A stretch of DNA of 6,349 bases from an uncultured Blautia sp. (GTDB lineage: Bacteria > Bacillota > Clostridia > Lachnospirales > Lachnospiraceae). The position numbers and the translations under genes were made by a program. The stretch is taken from assembly GCA_946629475.1 (NCBI GenBank), contig CAMOXX010000165.1, positions 1 through 6,349 of the forward strand, written 5' to 3'. The notes beneath the pieces are model-generated. The model was not told the DNA's origin. It saw nothing but the letters and a program-made list of their open reading frames with translations, and made no database searches. Numbering within the stretch: the first letter of the stretch is position 1; each line of letters begins with the position of its first letter. Below are positions 1 to 6,349 of this stretch, one piece after another.

Positions 1-14
1 CGAAGCCCGCAGCG

Positions 15-38
15 CCCCCTCCCCATACCCCTCCCCCC
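15..38 (-). repeat. C-rich mirror repeat; G-quadruplex motif on the minus strand
   Basis: The plus strand reads C5-T-C4-ATA-C4-T-C6. It is a perfect mirror repeat about position 26 (15-37). The minus strand therefore carries four G runs (6, 4, 4, 5) separated by loops of 1, 3 and 1 bases, which satisfies the usual G-quadruplex rule with very short loops. The plus strand could form the matching i-motif. The pattern is read directly; any role is inference. It lies downstream of ftsH on the transcribed side and just outside the strong hairpin at 76-121, so it could add to transcription pausing, or it could be part of a coding sequence cut by the window edge. Confidence 0.7.
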
Positions 39-75
39 ACTGGGCACGCTGGCCGCTGTTCTTCATGACAGTATC

Positions 76-121
76 CGACAGGGGCTGTGAAACTGCTGGT
101 GTTGCTTCACAGCCCCTGTTG
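76..121. terminator. Strong hairpin, probable terminator
   Basis: A perfect 14-bp inverted repeat (ACAGGGGCTGTGAA at 78-91, complement at 106-119) flanks a 14-base loop. A wobble pair and one more C-G pair extend it to 76-121. The GC-rich core makes it very stable. Neither side is followed by a real T-run (TGTCAT on the plus side, CGGATA on the minus side), so it is not a textbook intrinsic terminator. It lies where ftsH transcription would be expected to end, and about 10 bases after a possible plus-strand stop at 66-68, so a two-way terminator between convergent genes is a reasonable guess. Confidence 0.5.
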
Positions 122-162
122 TCATACTGCATAATACTTGATACGCATTCAGTGAGATATGC

Positions 163-203
163 GCAAAAAACTATGCAAATCGCCTCCTGCGATAGATTTT
201 TGC
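163..203 (-). terminator. Imperfect inverted repeat with a T-run, possible ftsH terminator
   Basis: GCAAAAAACTAT (163-174) pairs with ATAGATTTTTGC (192-203) over 12 positions with one mismatch. Within the 17-base loop, CGC/GCG can form a small inner stem. On the minus strand the 3' arm contains T6 right after ATAG, as in a terminator whose A-tract and U-tract pair with each other. It lies about 190 bases past the ftsH stop. The stem is A/T-rich, so it is weaker than the hairpin at 76-121. Confidence 0.4.
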
Positions 204-261
204 CTGACTCATCACGTTTTTGGCGGGCTCAGCAGCGAGTGCCTCGTCCTTTTCTGAAATG

Positions 262-393
262 TTACTCGTATTCTTTGTTGTTGGCACAAGGAACATTCCC
301 GGTGGTACCCACAGCAGTTGCCTCGGGAGCTCTTTCGACTGCGTCCGGCTCTCAGCCTTCCAGTCCGATGATGCTTTCAGCTGCATCCGGCTC
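262..393 (-). other. In-frame continuation of the ftsH tail after its stop
   Basis: Read in the ftsH frame past the TGA at 394-396, the sequence still encodes the repeat: EPDAAES, then IIGLEG, a second TGA at 352-354, EPDAVER, then non-repeat sequence to a TAA at 262-264. The two TGA codons are exactly 42 bases apart, at the same position of the repeat unit. The simplest view is that this was once translated tail and was cut off by a mutation later copied with the repeat. Stop readthrough would add 12 or more repeat-like residues but nothing supports it directly. Confidence 0.55.
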
Positions 394-537
394 TCAGCTT
401 TCGACGCCGGTGGTGCTTTCAGCTGCATCCGGTTCTGCGCTTTCGAGGCCGGCGGCGCTTTCGACTGCATCCGGTTCTGCGCTTTTGAGGCCGGTGGTGT
501 TTTCGGCAGCTGGCTCTGCATTTTCGTCAGTGCCGGT
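331..537 (-). repeat. 42-bp (14-codon) imperfect tandem repeats at the ftsH 3' end
   Basis: Four 42-bp units (331-372, 373-414, 415-456, 457-498) and a more diverged 39-bp unit (499-537) lie end to end. On the minus strand the clearest copies encode TTGLKSAEPDAVES and AAGLESAEPDAAES. The outer 39-bp copy, TGTDENAEPAAEN, has lost one codon. Unit length is a multiple of three, so copy-number change keeps the frame. The ftsH stop codon is inside the 373-414 copy, and the 331-372 copy lies wholly beyond it. There are no spacers, so this is not a CRISPR array. Confidence 0.9.
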
Positions 538-2490
538 TTCTGTTATTCTGGAGGCCTCGTTTTTCTGGTTTTCCTGGTCGGGCAGTATCAGATCCTCCAG
601 GTTCTCCGGAATCTCGATTCCTTTCTGGGCTGCGCGGAGAATCTTCATAAACTCTTTGCCGGTGATGGTCTCTTTGCGGATCAGATAATCCGCGATCGCG
701 TCCATCTCTTTCCTGTGTTCGCTGAGAAGGCGCTTCGCCTCCGCATAGGAAGCATGCAGCAGCTGCATCACCTCATGGTCCACCTCGGTCGCTGTATCAT
801 CACCGCAGTTCAGAACTGTGTTACCGGTGAGGTACTGGTTCTCCTGCGTTGCAAGCCCCATAAGACCGAAGCGCTCTGACATGCCGTACTGCGTAATCAT
901 CGCTCGGGCCACCCTGGTTGCCTGCTCTATATCGTTTGCCGCCCCGGTTGTAACCGTGTCGAACACGATCTCCTCCGCCGCGCGGCCTCCCAGGTAGCCG
1001 ACCAGCATAGCCTCCAGCTCCTTCTGGGTATTCAGATATTTTTCTTCCTCCGGGACCTGCATGACATAGCCGAGCGCTCCCATGGTACGCGGAACGATCG
1101 TGATCTTCTGAACCGGTTCGGCATCCTTCTGGAGCGCGTTGACAAGCGCGTGGCCGACCTCATGGTACGAGACAATTCGCCTCTCCTCCGGGCTCAGGAT
1201 GCGGTCCTTCTTTTCTTTTCCGACCAGGACTACCTCGACGGATTCAAAGAGATCCTTCTGGCTCACAGCCTTCCGGCCGTCTTTTACCGCCAGGATCGCC
1301 GCCTCATTGATCATGTTGGCCAGGTCTGATCCTACCGCTCCCGATGTGGCCAGAGCGATCTCATCAAAGTCAACCGTCTCATCGAGGCATACATTTTTTG
1401 CATGGACCTTCAGGATCTCGACCCTGCCTTTCAGGTCCGGCCTGTCCACGATCACACGGCGGTCAAACCTGCCCGGACGCAGAAGCGCCGGGTCCAGAAC
1501 CTCCGGACGGTTGGTCGCCGCGAGAATCAGAAGTCCCTTGGAAGTGTCAAAACCGTCCATCTCCGCAAGGAGCTGGTTCAATGTCTGCTCTCTCTCATCA
1601 TTTCCGCCTCCCCAACGGGAATCACGGCTTTTTCCGATCGCATCGATCTCATCGATGAACACTATGCAGGGCGCGTTCTTTTTGGCCTCCTCAAAAAGGT
1701 CTCGCACACGGGACGCGCCGACGCCGACAAACATCTCGACAAACTCCGATCCGGAAAGCGAAAAGAACGGGCAGTGCGCCTCTCCGGCAACGGCTTTTGC
1801 CAGAAGCGTCTTTCCGGTTCCCGGAGGGCCTACGAGCAGGGCGCCCTTCGGAAGCTTGGCGCCGATCGTCGTATATTTTCCAGGATTGTGAAGAAAGTCC
1901 ACAACCTCCTGCAGGGATTCCTTCGCTTCATCCTGACCGGCCACATCCTGGAATGTCACACCGGTTTCCTTTTGAATATAGGCTTTTGCCCGGCTTTTCC
2001 CGACTCCCAGCATACCGCCGCCGCTCTTGTTGATTCTCCGCATGAACAGCATCATCATGCCGAACAGCAGCAGAGTCGGAAGGAGAATACTGAGTACCGT
2101 TCCGATGAATTCTCCAAGAAGATCCTGGGCTTTCGCCTTAAAGATGATCCCGGTACCGGACAGCCGCTTTGTCAGGGCGGTCGCATCCTCCATCGCCGTC
2201 ACAAAGTATGTAACATCCTGGTAGAGTGAATTCTGGGATTTCGGCTTAATGACAATCGTATCGGCCTGAAGAGTGACTTCGCGAATCTCGTCCTTTTTGA
2301 TCATGTCGATAAACTTGTCATATGTAATCTCACTGGAGTTGTCCTTCAGCACATTCGTGAACAACGCCAGACAGCTGATCGTCACCAGCAGGCAGATCAG
2401 GAGCGCAAGCAGGGACTGGCGGTTGTTTGTACCCCTGTTTCCGCCGCCTTTGTTGTTATTATCTGGATAATGATCCGAGTTTTTGTTCAT
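394..2490 (-). CDS. ftsH: ATP-dependent zinc metalloprotease FtsH
   Basis: Membrane-bound AAA+ protease that forms hexamers, unfolds misassembled membrane and short-lived cytosolic proteins with ATP, and degrades them at a zinc site. The 698-aa product has an Asn/Gly-rich N-terminus, a membrane segment at about 25-46, an extracytoplasmic domain at about 50-128, and a second membrane segment at about 129-150. The AAA module shows Walker A GPPGTGKT (221-228), pore loop FVG (254-256), Walker B IVFIDEID (276-283) and the arginine-finger region RPGRFDR (338-344). The zinc protease motif is HEVGH (443-447), with Asp520 in TGAANDIEQ as the likely third ligand, so it should be active. The start at 2490 was chosen because AGGAGGAG precedes it by 5 bases and the promoter lies just upstream; the frame is open further upstream but through that promoter. 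Unusual: residues 640-698 form an acidic, probably disordered tail made of 14-residue repeats, ending inside a repeat copy. Confidence 0.98.
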   Translation of the reverse strand: MNKNSDHYPDNNNKGGGNRGTNNRQSLLALLICLLVTISCLALFTNVLKDNSSEITYDKFIDMIKKDEIREVTLQADTIVIKPKSQNSLYQDVTYFVTAMEDATALTKRLSGTGIIFKAKAQDLLGEFIGTVLSILLPTLLLFGMMMLFMRRINKSGGGMLGVGKSRAKAYIQKETGVTFQDVAGQDEAKESLQEVVDFLHNPGKYTTIGAKLPKGALLVGPPGTGKTLLAKAVAGEAHCPFFSLSGSEFVEMFVGVGASRVRDLFEEAKKNAPCIVFIDEIDAIGKSRDSRWGGGNDEREQTLNQLLAEMDGFDTSKGLLILAATNRPEVLDPALLRPGRFDRRVIVDRPDLKGRVEILKVHAKNVCLDETVDFDEIALATSGAVGSDLANMINEAAILAVKDGRKAVSQKDLFESVEVVLVGKEKKDRILSPEERRIVSYHEVGHALVNALQKDAEPVQKITIVPRTMGALGYVMQVPEEEKYLNTQKELEAMLVGYLGGRAAEEIVFDTVTTGAANDIEQATRVARAMITQYGMSERFGLMGLATQENQYLTGNTVLNCGDDTATEVDHEVMQLLHASYAEAKRLLSEHRKEMDAIADYLIRKETITGKEFMKILRAAQKGIEIPENLEDLILPDQENQKNEASRITETGTDENAEPAAENTTGLKSAEPDAVESAAGLESAEPDAAESTTGVES

Positions 2491-2495
2491 ACATG

Positions 2496-2503
2496 CTCCT
2501 CCT
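2496..2503 (-). promoter_or_regulatory. Ribosome binding site of ftsH
   Basis: AGGAGGAG on the minus strand, five bases before the ATG at 2490. This near-perfect Shine-Dalgarno sequence decides the start over in-frame upstream Met codons. Confidence 0.9.
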
Positions 2504-2517
2504 GTCAATTCTTTCTT

Positions 2518-2546
2518 ATTATAAAGACAAACCGTGGATAAATCAA
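2518..2546 (-). promoter_or_regulatory. Sigma-A-type promoter of ftsH
   Basis: On the minus strand TTGATT (2546-2541) is followed by a 17-base spacer and a perfect TATAAT (2523-2518). Transcription would start near 2511, giving a leader of only about 20 bases that contains the ribosome binding site. I see no CIRCE or other heat-shock operator in it, so it looks like a housekeeping promoter. Confidence 0.8.
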
Positions 2547-2562
2547 CAACAATAGAAGACCA

Positions 2563-2574
2563 TTTTTTAAAAAA
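2563..2574. promoter_or_regulatory. T6A6 palindrome between the divergent promoters
   Basis: TTTTTTAAAAAA is a perfect 12-bp palindrome between the two -35 elements (2541-2546 minus, 2581-2586 plus). It ends six bases before the plus-strand -35, a position suitable for an UP element contacting the RNA polymerase alpha subunit. It could also be a bend or an operator. The sequence is certain; the role is inferred. Confidence 0.5.
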
Positions 2575-2580
2575 GAAGCA

Positions 2581-2609
2581 TGGATACATCGAATAGGATA
2601 TGTTACAAT
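2581..2609 (+). promoter_or_regulatory. Extended -10 promoter of the C11 peptidase gene
   Basis: TGGATA (2581-2586, four of six matches to TTGACA) is followed by a 17-base spacer and TACAAT (2604-2609), preceded by TG at 2601-2602 as an extended -10. Transcription would start near 2616, giving a leader of about 100 bases to the ATG at 2716. I see no riboswitch or attenuator in that leader. An in-frame ATG at 2608 overlaps the -10 element and so cannot be the usual start. Confidence 0.7.
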
Positions 2610-2703
2610 GGATGCGAATGGTAACTGTAAAGAACAGGGTGAAGCGCAAAACAGTCCCAATGAAGCACTATCACTGATATCATGGACAGCGCAGCAGCCG
2701 GAT

Positions 2704-2710
2704 AAGGAGG
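2704..2710 (+). promoter_or_regulatory. Ribosome binding site of the C11 peptidase gene
   Basis: AAGGAGG, five bases before the ATG at 2716. It selects MADTQGRDRR as the N-terminus rather than the in-frame ATG at 2608, which has no such site and lies in the promoter. Confidence 0.88.
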
Positions 2711-2715
2711 CAGCC

Positions 2716-5424
2716 ATGGCAGATACACAGGGAAGAGACAGAAGGGTATCCTCGGGCGGTACCGGTCTGCATAAACGCGGATCAGGCTTAAATACCGGCC
2801 CGGTCGGAAAAGCGGACGGCTATTCCGGGCGTACGGGAAGCAGTTCAGGCGGAAGGTCTTCAGGCGGAAGCGGACGTCCATCCGGCGGGGGAGGAAGGCC
2901 ATCCGGCGGCGGACGTCCATCCGGCGGAGGCGGCATGAACCCGATCGTCCTGATCATCGTGATCGCGGTTGCCCTCCTCGGCGGAGGCGGCGGTCTCGGT
3001 GCCCTGCTTGGAGGCGGATCATCCGGAAGCTCCGGTTCAGGCTCTTCCTCCTATACATCATCCGGGAGCAGCTCCTCCGGGCATTCGTCCTACAGCACCG
3101 GCAGCGGGTCTTCCCTTTACGGAAATTATAATACGGGCATCACCGATTCGCTGTTCGATCTCCTTGGATCCGGCTCCGGTTCAGGCGGCTACGGATCCGG
3201 CGGTTACGGCTCTTCCGGCGGCTATGGATCCGGCAGCTACGGATCTTCCGGCAGCTACAGTTCTTCCGGTTCCGGCAGCACCGGTTCCTCGGGAATACTG
3301 GGCAGTCTCCTTTCCTCTCTCGGTTCCAGCAGTACTCAGACCCTGACCGGAACATACTCCGGCTGGGAGGAGACAGGTACCACAGGAACACTGAATACGA
3401 ATGTGTCACCGGAAGCTTCCAAAAAGTACACAAAAATCCTCGGCGGCGGAAAGGACACCGTCACCGTCATGGTATATCTGTGCGGCACCGATCTCGAATC
3501 AAAAAACTCCATGGCCACTTCAGACATCGTGGAGATGACCAAGGCAAAGCTTTCAAATAAAGTAAATGTGATCCTTTACACCGGCGGCTGCACAAAATGG
3601 AAGAACAATATCATCAGCTCCCGGACCAACCAGATTTATCAGGTGAAGGACGGCTCCATCAAGTGCCTTGTCTCCGACGACGGGGACCGTACGATGACCG
3701 ACCCGGAGACTCTGACCCGCTTTATCAAATGGTGCAAAAAGAACTTCCCGGCCAACCGCAATGAGCTGATCTTCTGGGATCACGGCGGCGGCTCCGTGAG
3801 CGGCTATGGTTATGACCAGAAGCACGCCCGGGCAGGCTCCATGAGCCTTCCGAAAATCAAGAGCGCCGTCAAAAATTCCGGCATGACCTTCGATTTTATC
3901 GGCTTTGACGCCTGCCTCATGGCTACGGCCGAGACCGCCCTGGCCCTCTCCGATTCGGCAGATTACCTTCTTGCCTCAGAAGAAACCGAGCCGGGAACAG
4001 GCTGGTACTATACCAACTGGCTGACAGACCTGTCATCCAATACCTCCCTGCCGACCACCGAACTCGGCAAAAAGATTATCGACGATTTCGTTGATGTGAG
4101 CGCCCGCCAGGCCAGAGGCCAGTCCACAACGCTCTCGCTTGTTGATCTCTCCGAGCTGAAGGAAACCTTCCCGGAAAGCTTTTCGGATTTTGCCGACGGG
4201 CTGAACGATCTTCTGGACAGCAAAAACTACACAACGATCGCCACCGCGCGCAAAAAAACCCGCGAGTTCGCGCGTTCCTCCAAAATCAACCAGTATGACC
4301 TTGTCCATCTTGCGAAAAATCTTGGCACGGACGAAGGAAAGCAGCTGTCCGACACGATTCTGAGCGCGGTAAAATACAACCGCACCAGCTCCGACATGAC
4401 CAACTCGTACGGACTGGCAGTGTATTTCCCCAGCCAGAGCAAGTACACCGATACAATGGCAGCGACCTACAAAGCCCTGGATCTCAGCAGCAGCTATTCG
4501 TCAAGCTTCCGCAAGATCGCGGCTGTCCAGGACGCAGGCCAGGCTGTATCCGGCGGTTCCCACGGACTGGGCGATCTGTTCGGCAGTGTCTCCGGATCTT
4601 CTTCCGGCGGCAGCCTGTTTGACATGTATGGAAGCAGCCTGTTCGGCTCCGGCGGCTCTTCGGGCGATGTCATGATGGATATGCTTGGGACCCTGTTCTC
4701 CGGACGTTCACTCCCTGCAGGCGAAACGGCAGATTACATCGAGGACAGCGGATATACAGAGAGTGATCTCGCGGATATGCTGTCCGGCAATCTCTTCAAT
4801 GCTGACAATCTGAGCTGGAAGCTTGAATCCGGAAAATATACCATGCAGCTTTCCATGCCCCAGTGGAGCCTGGTGGACCACCTGGAGCGGAATATCTTTT
4901 ATGATGACGGCGAGGGATATATCGACCTCGGCCTTGACAACGCCTATTCCATCTCGGAGGACGGGACTCTGACCGCTGATGCCGACCGGTACTGGATCTC
5001 CATCGATGAGCATCCGGTCGCCTACTATCACGTATCGACGACCATCACCGAAGAAGGAAAAACGGTAATCGGGCGGGTGCCCTGCTATCTGAATGACGAC
5101 AGGTGCAATCTGATTCTTATTTTCGATCAGGATCATCCGTACGGATATGTTGCCGGTGCTTCCTTCGACTACATCAACGGCGAAACCGAAACCGTGCCGA
5201 AGGCAATGACAGCCCTGACCGAAGGCGACGTGATTGATTTTGTGTGCGACTACTACACCTATGATCAGGAGTATGAGAACACCTACCTGCTTGACCGAAT
5301 GGTAGTAAACGGCGAGCCGGAAATCACCGATACCTATATCGGAGATGACCCCTGCTTTGTATCCTACCTGTTCACTGACATCTACGGTCAGGAATACTGG
5401 AGCGATCCGGTATGGATCCCGTAA
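2716..5424 (+). CDS. Membrane-anchored clostripain-like (family C11) cysteine peptidase
   Basis: Predicted cysteine endopeptidase of the clostripain family, whose known members cut after Arg or Lys. The 902-aa product has a basic, Gly/Ser-rich N-terminus (1-74, with RPSGGG repeats), one membrane segment at about 75-97, a Gly/Ser/Tyr-rich linker (about 100-206) and a catalytic domain from about 245 to 605. The domain shows VTVMVYLCGTDLES (249-262), the catalytic His in WDHGGG (His356) and the catalytic Cys in FDACLMA (Cys400). Asp398, two residues before the Cys, fits a basic P1 preference. A second Gly/Ser-rich stretch (611-663) leads to an acidic, apparently beta-rich C-terminal region (664-902) that I do not recognise. 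Positive charges before the membrane segment suggest an outward-facing catalytic domain. There is no signal peptidase site or LPXTG sorting motif. It is divergent from ftsH and 72 bp before a DUF1846 gene. The family call is firm; substrate and topology are inferred. Confidence 0.92.
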   Translation: MADTQGRDRRVSSGGTGLHKRGSGLNTGPVGKADGYSGRTGSSSGGRSSGGSGRPSGGGGRPSGGGRPSGGGGMNPIVLIIVIAVALLGGGGGLGALLGGGSSGSSGSGSSSYTSSGSSSSGHSSYSTGSGSSLYGNYNTGITDSLFDLLGSGSGSGGYGSGGYGSSGGYGSGSYGSSGSYSSSGSGSTGSSGILGSLLSSLGSSSTQTLTGTYSGWEETGTTGTLNTNVSPEASKKYTKILGGGKDTVTVMVYLCGTDLESKNSMATSDIVEMTKAKLSNKVNVILYTGGCTKWKNNIISSRTNQIYQVKDGSIKCLVSDDGDRTMTDPETLTRFIKWCKKNFPANRNELIFWDHGGGSVSGYGYDQKHARAGSMSLPKIKSAVKNSGMTFDFIGFDACLMATAETALALSDSADYLLASEETEPGTGWYYTNWLTDLSSNTSLPTTELGKKIIDDFVDVSARQARGQSTTLSLVDLSELKETFPESFSDFADGLNDLLDSKNYTTIATARKKTREFARSSKINQYDLVHLAKNLGTDEGKQLSDTILSAVKYNRTSSDMTNSYGLAVYFPSQSKYTDTMAATYKALDLSSSYSSSFRKIAAVQDAGQAVSGGSHGLGDLFGSVSGSSSGGSLFDMYGSSLFGSGGSSGDVMMDMLGTLFSGRSLPAGETADYIEDSGYTESDLADMLSGNLFNADNLSWKLESGKYTMQLSMPQWSLVDHLERNIFYDDGEGYIDLGLDNAYSISEDGTLTADADRYWISIDEHPVAYYHVSTTITEEGKTVIGRVPCYLNDDRCNLILIFDQDHPYGYVAGASFDYINGETETVPKAMTALTEGDVIDFVCDYYTYDQEYENTYLLDRMVVNGEPEITDTYIGDDPCFVSYLFTDIYGQEYWSDPVWIP
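2875..2934 (+). repeat. RPSGGG repeats before the membrane segment
   Basis: Residues 54-73 of the C11 peptidase are three RPSGGG(G) units in a row, in near-identical codons (CGTCCATCCGGCGG type). They add positive charge immediately before the membrane segment, consistent with a cytoplasmic N-terminus. Such DNA is prone to slippage, so length may vary between strains. Confidence 0.8.
2938..3006 (+). other. Predicted transmembrane segment of the C11 peptidase
   Basis: Residues 75-97 begin NPIVLIIVIAVALL and continue as GGGGGLGALL. The first 14 residues are strongly hydrophobic, and the Gly-rich continuation to about residue 99 completes the span. Basic residues lie only on the N-terminal side, which predicts an N-in, catalytic-domain-out anchor. 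Confidence 0.75.
3166..3294 (+). repeat. Gly/Ser/Tyr low-complexity linker repeats
   Basis: Residues 151-193 of the C11 peptidase are short GGYGS, GSYGS and GSGS units encoded by repeated GGATCCGGC, GGCTACGGA and TCTTCCGGC blocks. Together with the Ser-rich stretch before it, this makes a flexible spacer of roughly 100 residues between membrane and catalytic domain, long enough to reach into or through a Gram-positive wall. Confidence 0.8.
4546..4704 (+). repeat. Second Gly/Ser-rich module inside the C11 peptidase
   Basis: Residues 611-663 are Gly/Ser-rich with short hydrophobic islands (LGDLFG, SLFDMYG, MMDMLGTLF). They resemble the first linker, where SLFDLLGSGSG (145-155) and GILGSLLSSLG (193-203) occur. 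The module separates the catalytic domain from the C-terminal region. Resemblance is by eye. Confidence 0.65.
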
Positions 5425-5496
5425 CAGAACACAGGAATCCAGATATCAAAAAACACACAGATCCAAACACATATCACATGGAAGGACATAAACACT
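5425..5496 (+). other. Short intergenic gap with ribosome binding site
   Basis: This 72-bp A/C-rich gap has no hairpin plus T-run and no convincing -35/-10 pair, so the next gene may be co-transcribed with the peptidase. GGAAGGA at 5480-5486 is the ribosome binding site, ten bases before the ATG at 5497. Confidence 0.65.
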
Positions 5497-6349
5497 ATGA
5501 AAATCGGGTTTGATAATGACAAATATCTGAAGATGCAGTCCGAGCACATCCGTGAGAGAATTGGAAAATTCGGAAACAAGCTCTATCTCGAATTCGGAGG
5601 AAAGCTTTTTGACGACTACCATGCATCACGGGTTCTTCCCGGATTTGAGCCTGACAGTAAGCTCCGCATGCTGATGCAGCTTTCCGACCAGGCAGAGATC
5701 GTGATCGTCGTGAGTGCTGCCGATATCGATAAGAACAAAGTCCGCGGCGATCTGGGGATCAGCTATGGAAAGGATGTTCTTCGGCTTCGAAAGGAGTTCA
5801 CGGACCGCGGGCTGTATGTAGGGAGTGTCTGCATCACACAGTATACCGGGCAGGAAAGCGCGGATACCTTCCGCAAATATCTGGAAAAGCTCGGCATCCG
5901 TGTTTATATCCACTATGTCATTCCGGGATATCCCAGCAACACAAAGCTGATTGTCAGTGATGAAGGCTATGGGAAGAATGAGTATATCGAAACAACCCGC
6001 CCGCTTGTTGTGATTACAGCGCCCGGACCGGGAAGCGGAAAAATGGCCACCTGCCTGTCGCAGGTGTACCATGAGTACAAGCGCGGCATCACCGCCGGCT
6101 ATGCCAAATTCGAGACCTTCCCGATCTGGAACATTCCGCTGAAGCACCCGGTCAACCTGGCCTACGAAGCCGCCACTGCCGACCTGAATGATGTCAATAT
6201 GATCGATCCCTTCCATCTGGAAGCCTATGGCGAAACCACCGTGAACTACAACCGCGATGTCGAGATTTTCCCGGTGCTTCAGGCCATGTTCGAGAAAATC
6301 ATCGGAGAAAGTCCCTACAAGTCTCCCACCGACATGGGCGTAAATATGG
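5497..6349 (+). CDS. DUF1846 (UPF0371) family protein, 3' end cut by window
   Basis: Conserved cytosolic protein of unknown biochemical role, widespread in Firmicutes. The 284 residues present begin MKIGFDNDKYLKMQSEHIRE and contain strongly conserved family stretches: LYLEFGGKLFDDYHASRVLP (29-48), AEIVIVVSAADIDKNKVRGD (66-85), SDEGYGKNEYIETTRPLV (154-171), the P-loop-like APGPGSGKMAT (175-185), and ADLNDVNMIDPFHLEAYG (228-245). Full-length members are about 500 aa, so roughly 40 percent is missing to the right. No signal peptide or membrane segment is visible. The reading frame is intact to the edge. The start is fixed by GGAAGGA upstream and by the family's usual N-terminus. The P-loop-like motif suggests nucleotide or phosphate binding, but this is inference. 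Confidence 0.95.
   Translation, partial: MKIGFDNDKYLKMQSEHIRERIGKFGNKLYLEFGGKLFDDYHASRVLPGFEPDSKLRMLMQLSDQAEIVIVVSAADIDKNKVRGDLGISYGKDVLRLRKEFTDRGLYVGSVCITQYTGQESADTFRKYLEKLGIRVYIHYVIPGYPSNTKLIVSDEGYGKNEYIETTRPLVVITAPGPGSGKMATCLSQVYHEYKRGITAGYAKFETFPIWNIPLKHPVNLAYEAATADLNDVNMIDPFHLEAYGETTVNYNRDVEIFPVLQAMFEKIIGESPYKSPTDMGVNM

Larger units (their letters stand above)
1..330. other. Gene-poor region beyond the ftsH 3' end
   Basis: I find no gene here that I can support. Positions 1-66 are open in several frames. A plus frame would end at a TGA at 66-68 with a Pro-rich tail, and a minus frame could start at an ATG at 66-64, but neither has a recognisable protein signature, and the minus start has no ribosome binding site. 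The rest holds a C-rich mirror repeat (15-38), a strong hairpin (76-121), a second inverted repeat (163-203) and a stretch (262-330) that continues the ftsH reading frame after its stop codons. A 41-codon minus frame (296-171) has plausible codon content and a basic end (YRRRRFA), but no ribosome binding site. It is more likely decayed tail sequence than a gene. Confidence 0.6.

Overview
The window looks like chromosomal DNA from a moderately GC-rich Firmicute, most likely a gut-type Lachnospiraceae/Clostridia. Three things suggest this: strong AGGAGG-type ribosome binding sites, sigma-A-type promoters, and the company of a clostripain-family protease and a DUF1846 (UPF0371) protein, both typical of that group. 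The placement is by recognition only; no database was searched.

Layout. Positions 1-393 hold no convincing gene. They contain a C-rich mirror repeat (a G-quadruplex motif on the minus strand), two inverted repeats that could end transcription, and the decayed in-frame continuation of the ftsH tail. Positions 394-2490 (minus) encode a complete FtsH membrane AAA+ zinc protease of 698 aa. Its acidic C-terminal tail is built from 42-bp tandem repeats, and its stop codon lies inside one repeat copy. Positions 2491-2715 are a compact divergent control region: a promoter for ftsH, a promoter for the rightward gene, and a T6A6 palindrome between them. Positions 2716-5424 (plus) encode a 902-aa, membrane-anchored, Gly/Ser-rich clostripain-like (family C11) cysteine peptidase. 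After a 72-bp gap, 5497 to the right edge (plus) encodes the first 284 residues of a DUF1846/UPF0371 protein, truncated by the window.

How the parts relate. Two membrane proteases, FtsH facing the cytoplasm and the C11 enzyme probably facing outward, are fired from back-to-back promoters. This may reflect shared envelope quality control, or only chance adjacency. The DUF1846 gene has its own good ribosome binding site and no visible terminator before it, so it may be read through from the peptidase gene. ftsH and the DUF1846 gene are ordinary core genes. The unusual material is the repeat-built ftsH 3' end, the architecture of the C11 protein, and the structured left edge.
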